Assembly (NCBI GenBank): GCA_964607165.1
Contig: CAZSIT010000023.1
Location: 1-35,573 of the forward strand
Source: DSPP01 sp964607165
Lineage (GTDB): Bacteria > Zixibacteria > MSB-5A5 > DSPP01
Length of the DNA: 35,573 nt
Direction: 5' to 3'
Of this stretch, positions 22,104 through 28,919 are shown piece by piece. How positions within the stretch are numbered: the first letter of the stretch is position 1; every line of letters starts with the position of its first letter. The notes beneath the pieces are model-generated. The model did not search any database and was not told the DNA's origin. It worked only from the letters and a program-made list of their open reading frames with translations. The position numbers and the translations under genes are program-made.

Positions 22104-25100
22104 TTAAATCTCCACTTCCCAGCCAATCACCCAGCGGAAACGAAAGTTCTTTTCCCCCAGATTAGGATTCCGATAGAATGGAAAGTCCAAACGAAAGCGA
22201 TGTTTCGGCCAAACGTGAGGGAAACGCAAACCGGCCCCTAAATCAAAATAACCCTTTAAGTCCAGTTCATCGTCAAACTCGTTCACCGCTTGCCCTCTAT
22301 AAAAAGCCAGCGCGCCAAAATCGGCAAAAACGTAATTGGAATACCCCTTCAGAAAAGCAGTTAGCAAAGGAATTTTCGGCAGCCAGCCCATTGGTGCAAA
22401 TCTTGGAAAGGTTAATTCAACCGTGGTGGATGCTACTCCATTGCCTGAAAGATTTAGATTGTAAAACCCGCGCACGTTGCCGCCGCCGGAAAGCCGGACA
22501 TTATCCAAAAAGCGGGTCGGTACCACTCCCCGGCTGCGAACAAGGGGCGCATCCAGAGCTTCTTCCGGATTGGCAGAAGCGAGATAAAACCTCTTTTGCG
22601 GCGGGGCAGCGCGATTGGCCAGACCGGCAAAACTGCGTAAATATAGCTCAAATTTTTTCTGCACCGGCATTCGCATTTCGAACCAGCCCCACTCCCGCCG
22701 GACATCCAAGTCACTCCCCAGAGTCGAAGCTTCTCCGCCCAAACCAAAATTCCAAAGTGTTTTTCGAGATTGCAAATTCGCCGCCCAGGTGATGCGAAAA
22801 AAGTTTGCCGCTTCATTCTTGCCCGACCAAGGCTGAAAAGCAGAAAGATATTCCGAATGGGTCAACTTTTCACTGACAATTGAGATGTCCAAGCGATGCG
22901 TCGGAAGCAGCGATTGTCGGGCACGAGTCTCTTTTACAAGCCCAATTTCGTAATATTCACACCCTTCCAAAAAGCGGGCTTTCCCTAAGAAACTTCCCCC
23001 GCGTCCCAAAAAACCGAGCGGCGTTGAGTAGGTGAAATCGACATTTCCTCGTTCCAACAATCGTGTCGCTTTCAGCCCATCCACAACAAATGCGTGGTCC
23101 AAACCGAGATAACTCCCCTGCAAATTGGCGCCGAGCATTGCGCCGTCGATGCGGTTGTACCAAAGCGAAGGGCGCAGAAGAAAATGATACCGGTCAACCG
23201 GTTGAACGTCGGTGCGCAAGTTATTCAATTGCAGGTCAGCTTTGGGCAAATCCGGAAAATTCCTCCAGCGATTGTTCAAAGGATTAACATCCGCCAAACG
23301 CCCCGAGGGGTCGATTTCAACTTCCTTCGGCTTTGCGGGCAAATAGACCGAAAATTCATATTCCTTTTGTGGCTGGCGAACTTGATCCCAGATGGGCAAA
23401 AATTTGAATCGTTCGTCTGGTTTACGATAATCATTCAAGGGTATGGTGAAATTTCGCGCCGAGCCGTTTCTCAACTTAAACCCCAAGTCAATCGGCATCA
23501 CCATTTCGCCGGAGCGGTAAACTTTGCCGGTGACCAAATAGGCCGAATCCTCCGTTTTGCCGGTTGCCCTTGAGCGGACGGAACCGATGCCGTAATCCGC
23601 CGTCCGGTTGGTTTTAATCCATTCGTCAAAGAACCATTCCAGTCTCTGCCCCGCGGCCTCTTCCATCGCGGCCTGAAAATTCTCTTCGTAAGGATGATGA
23701 AAATGCCAACGTTCAAAGTAATTTTTCATTCCGCGTGAAAAAACCGAATCCCCCAACATATACTGAAGGTTGAAAAGCAGAACAATCGTTTTGTAGTAAG
23801 AGGAGACGCGATAGACCATCCGCTCCGGCGCGCAGTCGGCTTCAATAATCATCCGTTGCGCAAAGCCGGTTTTGTGCCAGAAAAGATAATCGCGATACCC
23901 CCGGTTGGCGCGGTCTTCGTCCTTGGGATAATATTTTTTCTCAAACCAGTTTTTGTAAAAATTGATGTTCCCTTTGCGCCCGTGCAGCGCCTCGATGACC
24001 GAAATTTCCAGAAAAGTGGTGAACCCCTCATCCAGAAAGGCGCGGTCCACCGGGTTGGAGCCGACCGCCCCCATATACCAGTTGTGGGCGATTTCGTGCC
24101 AGAACAAAAGCCGGTAGGATGGCGACTCCCCGCCGCAGAGCACAATCATCGGGTATTCCATCCCGTCGTAGCTGTCGCCAATGGTCATTTGCGGATACGG
24201 GTAGCGCCCAAAGTTTTTGGAGAAGTATTCGATGCCCTGCCGTCCGATTTCCGCCGCATCCTGCCAGCGGGCGGCGTGCTTTTCCTGCGCGTAGGAGTAA
24301 ATTTTTATCCCGTCCCACTCTGCTTCGCCGATACGGAAAGTAGGGTCGGCAATCCAGGTGAAGTCGGAAACGTTCTCTGCTTTATAATGCCAGGTCTTGG
24401 TCGCCCCCGGAACTTTAGGGATAATGACGCTCGCCTTTGAATCCCACGACTTATCCTTGAAATTTTTAATATCCAACTTGGTACGCAAAGAGTCCGGCAG
24501 CATCTCTTCCCGGTTTTGCAAGACCCCGGTGGCGCCGACGATGTAATGCGCCGGCAGCGTTATGTAAACTTCGAAGCTCCCGAATTCCCCGTAATGCTCC
24601 CCATACCCCAGATACTGGTTGTTAACCCAGCCCATTTTCCAGTCATAAACACAGATGGAAGGATACCAATAGACCACTTTGTACTGCCCGTCCGTGTATT
24701 GAATCCTCCCCCCGCCGATGGAGGGAAGTTTGGTTTGGAAGCCGATGTCGAAAACAACCGAATCGCCGGGTGCTAAAGGCGCAGGCAAATCGACTTTGAA
24801 GATAGTTTCGTCTGAACCCGGAGGCGAGCCGACGGGTTCACCCTGAGCGGAGCCCCCGGTTTTACCGGGGGCGAAGTCGAAGGGCAGCCTCCACCCCGCC
24901 TCCGACTTCACATACTCGATTTTCATCCCTCCCCATTGCTCCGGCTTGGAATCGGATAGAGAAAAATTGTAAAAACTCTGAAATCGTTTATCCATCCGCG
25001 AGCCCTTGCGCATACCATTCGGGTAGGCGTGGAAATAGATAAAGCGCAGCGTATCCGGCGAATTATTCCAATAAACCACCCGCTCCGTCCCGGCCACCGT

Positions 25101-25214
25101 GCGGGTTGAATCGTTTAAAGTCGCGTCAATCTTATACGCCACCCTCTGCTGCCAATATTCGGCCGAAGCCGTTGATGCCCAAATAACTGCTAAAACCGTC
25201 CAGAACCTGCGCAT
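22104..25214 (-). CDS. M1-family metallopeptidase fused to a C-terminal outer-membrane barrel
   Basis: 1036 residues. I chose ATG 25214: GGAGG lies 5 bases upstream and the product begins with a clean signal peptide, MRRFWTVLAVIWASTASA. The frame extends 48 codons further, but without such features. An M1 N-domain precedes the gluzincin site HEIAHNW (H373, E374, H377) with E396 in FLDEGFTTF; YDGMEYP plays the GAMEN part. After about residue 690 the chain becomes Omp85-like: alternating strands, GGGNVRGFYN, and a final aromatic strand FRFRWVIGWEVEI, suited to barrel insertion. The peptidase would be tethered at the outer membrane. A dispersed repeat is inserted in frame near residues 108-130. 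Confidence 0.87.
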   Translation of the reverse strand: MRRFWTVLAVIWASTASAEYWQQRVAYKIDATLNDSTRTVAGTERVVYWNNSPDTLRFIYFHAYPNGMRKGSRMDKRFQSFYNFSLSDSKPEQWGGMKIEYVKSEAGWRLPFDFAPGKTGGSAQGEPVGSPPGSDETIFKVDLPAPLAPGDSVVFDIGFQTKLPSIGGGRIQYTDGQYKVVYWYPSICVYDWKMGWVNNQYLGYGEHYGEFGSFEVYITLPAHYIVGATGVLQNREEMLPDSLRTKLDIKNFKDKSWDSKASVIIPKVPGATKTWHYKAENVSDFTWIADPTFRIGEAEWDGIKIYSYAQEKHAARWQDAAEIGRQGIEYFSKNFGRYPYPQMTIGDSYDGMEYPMIVLCGGESPSYRLLFWHEIAHNWYMGAVGSNPVDRAFLDEGFTTFLEISVIEALHGRKGNINFYKNWFEKKYYPKDEDRANRGYRDYLFWHKTGFAQRMIIEADCAPERMVYRVSSYYKTIVLLFNLQYMLGDSVFSRGMKNYFERWHFHHPYEENFQAAMEEAAGQRLEWFFDEWIKTNRTADYGIGSVRSRATGKTEDSAYLVTGKVYRSGEMVMPIDLGFKLRNGSARNFTIPLNDYRKPDERFKFLPIWDQVRQPQKEYEFSVYLPAKPKEVEIDPSGRLADVNPLNNRWRNFPDLPKADLQLNNLRTDVQPVDRYHFLLRPSLWYNRIDGAMLGANLQGSYLGLDHAFVVDGLKATRLLERGNVDFTYSTPLGFLGRGGSFLGKARFLEGCEYYEIGLVKETRARQSLLPTHRLDISIVSEKLTHSEYLSAFQPWSGKNEAANFFRITWAANLQSRKTLWNFGLGGEASTLGSDLDVRREWGWFEMRMPVQKKFELYLRSFAGLANRAAPPQKRFYLASANPEEALDAPLVRSRGVVPTRFLDNVRLSGGGNVRGFYNLNLSGNGVASTTVELTFPRFAPMGWLPKIPLLTAFLKGYSNYVFADFGALAFYRGQAVNEFDDELDLKGYFDLGAGLRFPHVWPKHRFRLDFPFYRNPNLGEKNFRFRWVIGWEVEI
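24823..24889 (-). repeat. Dispersed repeat inserted in frame in the M1 peptidase
   Basis: On the minus strand CCCTTCGACTTCGC and GCTCCGCTCAGGG flank a CCCCCGG-TAAAA-CCGGGGG hairpin. An adjoining pair TGAACCCG/CGGGTTCA spans 24812-24840. Translated, it gives a Gly/Pro-rich loop (FAPGKTGGSAQGEPVGSPPG) in the peptidase N-domain. The CTTCGACTTCGCTCAGG logic matches the intergenic family. Confidence 0.65.
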
Positions 25215-25312
25215 TCGTCCTCCCGAAACCCGAAAAGTAAGCCGGTAAGGTAAGGATTTTTGGAGGGGGGACAAGGGAAAAATCCAGATTAATACGAGGG
25301 TCGATTTTGCCC

Positions 25313-25342
25313 TTGACGTTCTGTATGCCAAGTTATTATTTA
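25313..25342 (+). promoter_or_regulatory. Candidate promoter for the DUF4145 gene
   Basis: TTGACG (25313-25318) is followed by TATTAT after 15 bases (25334-25339), or by TATTTA after 18 (25337-25342). It lies about 90 bases before ATG 25431, in the AT-rich divergent spacer upstream of the M1 peptidase gene. Confidence 0.4.
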
Positions 25343-25430
25343 AGCCCGTATGAGCCAAAATATAATAAATGTAAGCCTTTCCAAGAAAACCGACAGTGCA
25401 AAAGAACTAACAGCTAAATTTTAATTCCAT

Positions 25431-26171
25431 ATGCCATTCTCTTGGATGAACGATAAGCCAAACTTTTTGTGTCCACATTGTGGAATCCACAGCTTGCATA
25501 TTCAACTCGAACCAACCAAAGCCCTTCCACAATTCACAGAAAAGATCATAATCAAAGCTAAAAACCGCCAGGAGTACCCAACTGACGTGCGTTTACAACA
25601 TTTCATTTTTGAGTGCGTTAATTGCAAAAAACATACTTACATTCTCTTCCAAAACTACGTGGCTGTCTATAGCAAACCTGGAGATTGGTCTCCTGGAAAC
25701 CCTTCGGTAGGTCAACCTCCTCTTGCGGAGGAAAATGCGAAAATCATCCACCAGTATCCTATCGCCACACCAATTATTCACGATTCTGTCCCTGATGAAA
25801 TAAAAAAAGCGGCCGTGGAAGCGGAAAAATGTTTGTCTATCAGAGCTTACAACGCCTGTGGGGTTATGGCGAGAAGGGCTATTCATGCGCTTTGCATAGA
25901 CAAAAAGGCTGAAGGAAAGGATCTGTATGAACAGCTCAATTTTCTCCGGTCAAATAATTCCATTACTCCCGATCTTTGGGAATGGGCGGAAGAACTTAGA
26001 ATTGTCGGAAGGTCCGGTGCTCATCCTGAATGGGAAGACGTTTCAGCGGAAGATGCCGACTATGCGATCAGATTTCTTAGAGAAATTATTAAATATGTTT
26101 ATATTAACCCGGCTGAACGTGCTACTCGTAGGCTCAAGGAAACAAAGAAGAAAAAGGAGAAAGAAACATGA
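25431..26171 (+). CDS. DUF4145 domain protein with N-terminal zinc ribbon
   Basis: 246 residues. A zinc ribbon (C14/C17 in FLCPHCGIH and C62/C65 in ECVNCKK) is followed, from about residue 120, by a DUF4145-type helical domain: AAVEAEKCLSIRAYNACGVM, ARRAIHALC, and WAEELRIVGRSGAHPEWEDV with the Arg/His pair typical of this HEPN-clan family. DUF4145 is often attached to or near restriction and defence genes, but is also found alone. The Lys-rich tail (about 20 residues) is unusual. AT-richer than its neighbours, it is flanked by repeats and has no cotranscribed partner. Confidence 0.8.
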   Translation: MPFSWMNDKPNFLCPHCGIHSLHIQLEPTKALPQFTEKIIIKAKNRQEYPTDVRLQHFIFECVNCKKHTYILFQNYVAVYSKPGDWSPGNPSVGQPPLAEENAKIIHQYPIATPIIHDSVPDEIKKAAVEAEKCLSIRAYNACGVMARRAIHALCIDKKAEGKDLYEQLNFLRSNNSITPDLWEWAEELRIVGRSGAHPEWEDVSAEDADYAIRFLREIIKYVYINPAERATRRLKETKKKKEKET

Positions 26172-26329
26172 TTAAAAAATATTCTTTAACACGCTAAAAA
26201 GGTTTAGATCGCTGGCTAATGCGTTTCCGATTGACCGGCTTCTTCAAGCTCACCCCTCGGCACCCTCACTCTCCTCGTCAGCGTTTTGCATTTCATAATG
26301 ATGCCGCATTACCCTCGTTTGCTACCGGC

Positions 26330-26377
26330 GTAGGGGCGAGGTCTCCTCGCCCGTGGGCGGGGGAACCCCGCCCCTAC
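26330..26377. repeat. GTAGGGGCG palindromic repeat
   Basis: GTAGGGGCGAGGTCTCCTCG at the left and CCCCGCCCCTAC at the right, with inner GGGCGGGGG. Same family as the units near 2691, 8503 and 27531. Confidence 0.7.
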
Positions 26378-26413
26378 AAATTTTTTGCGAAACAAAAAAT
26401 AATCCCCACAACT

Positions 26414-26485
26414 CCGCCCAGATGCTTCACTTCGTTCAGCATGACAGCTTATTGTCATTCTGAGCGAAGCGAAGAATCTGGGCGG
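26414..26485. repeat. Long imperfect hairpin repeat (CATTCTGAGCGAAGCGAAGAATCT type)
   Basis: CCGCCCAGAT (26414-26423) pairs with ATCTGGGCGG (26476-26485). The inner arms (CTTCACTTCGTTCAGCATGACA against TGTCATTCTGAGCGAAGCGAAG, in two pieces) pair with three mismatches. The nearly 30-bp stem could fold in RNA or as a cruciform. I see nothing else in 26172-26613 apart from the neighbouring palindrome. Confidence 0.75.
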
Positions 26486-26613
26486 TGAAGGGCTGGGTCT
26501 TTCTCAAAACAATTTGCCCCAAACCAACCGATTTGATATTATTGCCTGAGTGATACCCGAACTCTCTGTCAACCAATCCCGCAAAACCTTCAACCCCAAT
26601 TCTACCTAAACCT

Positions 26614-27132
26614 ATGTGGATTTTCAACCAAACTTTATTGCAAATCGCCCTGCGCGCCGCAATTATCTACATTGTCGTTTTAATCGGAATTCGGCTGACT
26701 GGCAAACGCGAAGTCGGCCAGATGACTCCCTTCGATTTGGTTTTGCTGCTTTTAATTGCCAACGCCGTGCAGAATGCAATGACCGGGCCAGACACATCGG
26801 TTACGGGCGGATTGGTAGCGGCGGCAACCCTCTTGGCCGCTAACGTCTTTGTGACCCGCCTGACCTGGCGTTACAAAAAAGTGCGGCACCTGGTGGAAGG
26901 GACGCCTACCTTGCTCATTCACGCAGGAAAAATTCTAAAGGAAAATCTGGCCAAAGAACAGGTGACGGTGGAGGAGTTGCATCAAGCGCTACGGGAACAC
27001 GGCGTTGCTACCGTGGAAGAAGTGAACCAGGCCGTTTTAGAAGTGGACGGTTCAATAAGCGTGTTAAAAAACGACGAAATGCCAACTACAAGCCGTTCTC
27101 ACCACCGTATTCGATTCTTAAAGAAGAAATGA
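26614..27132 (+). CDS. DUF421 (YetF-like) membrane protein
   Basis: 172 residues. Two or three N-terminal transmembrane helices (IALRAAIIYIVVLIGIRLTG; FDLVLLLLIANAV; GLVAAATLLAANVFV) carry the family hallmark GKREVGQMTPFDLVLLLLIA. The cytosolic C-terminal domain contains EGTPTLLIHAGKI and EELHQALREHGV, also typical. The role of DUF421 proteins is poorly known; some are sporulation or stress proteins in Firmicutes. The gene overlaps the next one by ATGA (27129-27132), indicating translational coupling. Confidence 0.92.
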   Translation: MWIFNQTLLQIALRAAIIYIVVLIGIRLTGKREVGQMTPFDLVLLLLIANAVQNAMTGPDTSVTGGLVAAATLLAANVFVTRLTWRYKKVRHLVEGTPTLLIHAGKILKENLAKEQVTVEELHQALREHGVATVEEVNQAVLEVDGSISVLKNDEMPTTSRSHHRIRFLKKK

Positions 27133-27368
27133 TTCCTTCCCCCGAAAAAAGGAAAATGCTGGCCATCCCCTTGTGCGGCGAAAAAGTCATTCAACGGCTT
27201 GAATCTATTGGAATAAAAAAGCTTTCTGATTTGAAAGACCAAGACCCATTTGATTTGATGCGGAGAATCAATTTGGCCGCTGGCCACGTCATCTGGCGCC
27301 CACCGATGGCCATCGTGGCTCTTTCCAACCTGATTTCAGTCGCCGAAACTGAAAGAAACCCCAAATGA
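27129..27368 (+). CDS. Small helix-hairpin-helix protein (Cdd1/pathogenicity-locus-like)
   Basis: 79 residues. IPLCGEKVIQRLESIGIKKL followed by SDLKDQDPFDLMRRIN resembles the single helix-hairpin-helix unit of Cdd1-like proteins, where GI-x-x-L-x-D-L-x-x-x-D-P is typical. These are thought to bind nucleic acid; no enzymatic residues are visible. It is coupled to the DUF421 gene by a 4-base overlap, an odd pairing of membrane protein and DNA-binding-type domain. Assignment is by pattern. Confidence 0.65.
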   Translation: MIPSPEKRKMLAIPLCGEKVIQRLESIGIKKLSDLKDQDPFDLMRRINLAAGHVIWRPPMAIVALSNLISVAETERNPK

Positions 27369-27382
27369 CCGAACCGGTTTTT

Positions 27383-27531
27383 CGCAGGGCGAACGGCTGC
27401 CTGCCCCGAACTTGCCGAATGGGTCCGCTTCACGTTTTCGTAGAGGCACAACACGTTGTGCCCTCCCCTTCCCGTTTCGGGAAGGGGATAAAGGGGTTAG
27501 GTAGTAGGCGTAATTCGCAAACCGCCCCTAC
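27383..27531. repeat. Dispersed repeat cluster
   Basis: Contains AGGGCGAACGGCTGCCTGCC (also near 35448), the palindrome GCACAACACGTTGTGC, CTTCCCGTTTCGGGAAGG, and a closing CCGCCCCTAC. No gene is supported between 27369 and 27552. Confidence 0.7.
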
Positions 27532-27552
27532 AAATCGTTTGAGGAAAAACCA

Positions 27553-28230
27553 ATGCTCGACCTAAAAAAATTTGAAGTCTTGACCTTCGACTGCTACGGC
27601 ACGCTGATTGACTGGGAAACCGGAATTTTGAAGGCCCTCAAACCGGTTTTGGCAACTCACAAGATAAATCTTGGTGACAGCCAAATTCTGGCGGCCTATG
27701 CCGAACTGGAAGCGGATGCCCAATCGGGACAATACCTCCTCTATCGGGAAGTCCTGCAACAAGTGATGGAGGGGTTTGGGCAAAAATTCAGCTTTTCCCC
27801 GGCCGGTCCGGAATTGAGCGCTTTGACCGACTCGGTCCAAGACTGGCCGCCGTTCCCAGACACGGTTGAAGCGCTTCAAAAGCTGAAAACAAAATTCAAA
27901 CTGGCGATACTTTCCAATATCGACGAAGGCCTCTTTGCCCTGACGGCCAAACGGTTGAAAGTGAATTTTGACTGGGTCATCACCGCCGAACAGGTCAAAA
28001 GCTATAAACCGTCACAAAATAATTTTCTAAAGGCGATAGAGAAAATCGGCCGGCCCAAAGAAAAAATCCTGCACGTCGCCCAGAGCGTTTACCACGACAT
28101 CATCCCGGCCAAAAGCTTGGGGCTGGCGACGGCGCTGGTGAGACGCCGGGGGGCCGGAGCAACCCTTCCCGCCGAGGGAAAGCCGGATTTGGAAGTGCCG
28201 GACTTGAAAACCCTGGCGGCGATGGTTTGA
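27553..28230 (+). CDS. HAD-superfamily hydrolase, haloacid dehalogenase type II-like
   Basis: 225 residues. The nucleophile motif is LTFDCYGTLIDWE (D13 as nucleophile). Motif II is AILSNID, the motif III Lys lies in VKSYKPSQNNF, and motif IV is VAQSVYHDIIPAK. The C1-type helical cap (about 20-95) and FDCYGTLIDWE place it near L-2-haloacid dehalogenases, although many such proteins are phosphatases. ATG 27553 has GAGG 8 bases upstream. It follows a repeat cluster and precedes a secreted-protein gene by 35 bases. Confidence 0.9.
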   Translation: MLDLKKFEVLTFDCYGTLIDWETGILKALKPVLATHKINLGDSQILAAYAELEADAQSGQYLLYREVLQQVMEGFGQKFSFSPAGPELSALTDSVQDWPPFPDTVEALQKLKTKFKLAILSNIDEGLFALTAKRLKVNFDWVITAEQVKSYKPSQNNFLKAIEKIGRPKEKILHVAQSVYHDIIPAKSLGLATALVRRRGAGATLPAEGKPDLEVPDLKTLAAMV

Positions 28231-28265
28231 TGAAAACCAGGATTATGAGTAACTTCTTTATCTGA

Positions 28266-28868
28266 ATGAAACTGCAGGGCTCTCTCCAAAAGTTAATTTT
28301 CCCCGGCCTGCTCTTTCTTTCATCTTTAACACTGCTTGGTTTTCTACCCAAAACCCCTTCATCTTCTATACTAAAGAAAATCGAGCAGCCCAAGGACACT
28401 TCCTGGCTGACCTACGTGGAACCTAATGAATTTTCCATTCAATATCCTTCCTATTGGAAATTTGAAGGAGGCGGCAAAAACGTTGGTTTTGAGATTGTCC
28501 GGCTGCGAAAGCACGATTGCAACCCCTGCAAAAACGAAACCTGTGGCCGATGTTCCAATTCTGCCTATGTCTCCTTACATATACAACCAAAAGACTCAAG
28601 AAGCTTAGGCGAGATGGCAAATCAAAGCACCCTCTATGAGGAAATTTGGAAGTATTGCCTGGAAAAAACACATCGGGATGAGTGGGGTGTGCCAAAAATT
28701 ATCAAGTTAGAGTTAATTGTGGATGGCTACCCTACGACAAGTTGGTTCTTCGACTACAAAGATGACAAATACGCCAACCTTTATGGAACCTACAGTAACG
28801 GAAAAGATTCCACAGTAATGGCCAACGATATCAAACGCATTCTAGAGTCTTTCAAGATTCTCGAATAA
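28266..28868 (+). CDS. Secreted or membrane-anchored PsbP-like hypothetical protein
   Basis: 200 residues. The N-terminal signal or anchor is hydrophobic (KLIFPGLLFLSSLTLLGFL). The mature part begins WLTYVEPNEFSIQYPSYWKF, the Y-P-x-x-W pattern of PsbP-like and related extracytoplasmic domains, and ends IKRILESFKI, also usual for them. A C-x2-C-x4-C-x2-C cluster (CNPCKNETCGRC) is inserted and could bind metal or form disulfides. Function unknown. A strong terminator follows directly. Confidence 0.65.
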   Translation: MKLQGSLQKLIFPGLLFLSSLTLLGFLPKTPSSSILKKIEQPKDTSWLTYVEPNEFSIQYPSYWKFEGGGKNVGFEIVRLRKHDCNPCKNETCGRCSNSAYVSLHIQPKDSRSLGEMANQSTLYEEIWKYCLEKTHRDEWGVPKIIKLELIVDGYPTTSWFFDYKDDKYANLYGTYSNGKDSTVMANDIKRILESFKILE

Positions 28869-28901
28869 AAAATCCTGAAGGTTTATCCCTTCAGGATTTT
28901 T
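28868..28901. terminator. Bidirectional rho-independent terminator
   Basis: A perfect 11-bp stem, AATCCTGAAGG (28871-28881) with CCTTCAGGATT (28888-28898), loop TTTATC, extended by A and T runs on both sides. It lies between convergent genes ending at 28868 and 28920 and can serve both strands. Confidence 0.92.
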
Positions 28902-28919
28902 TCAGTAATTACTTCCCCC

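Noticed and set aside
25215..25358. 48-codon extension of the M1 peptidase
   Set aside because: ATG 25214 has GGAGG and a clean signal peptide directly after it; the extension would bury that signal peptide.
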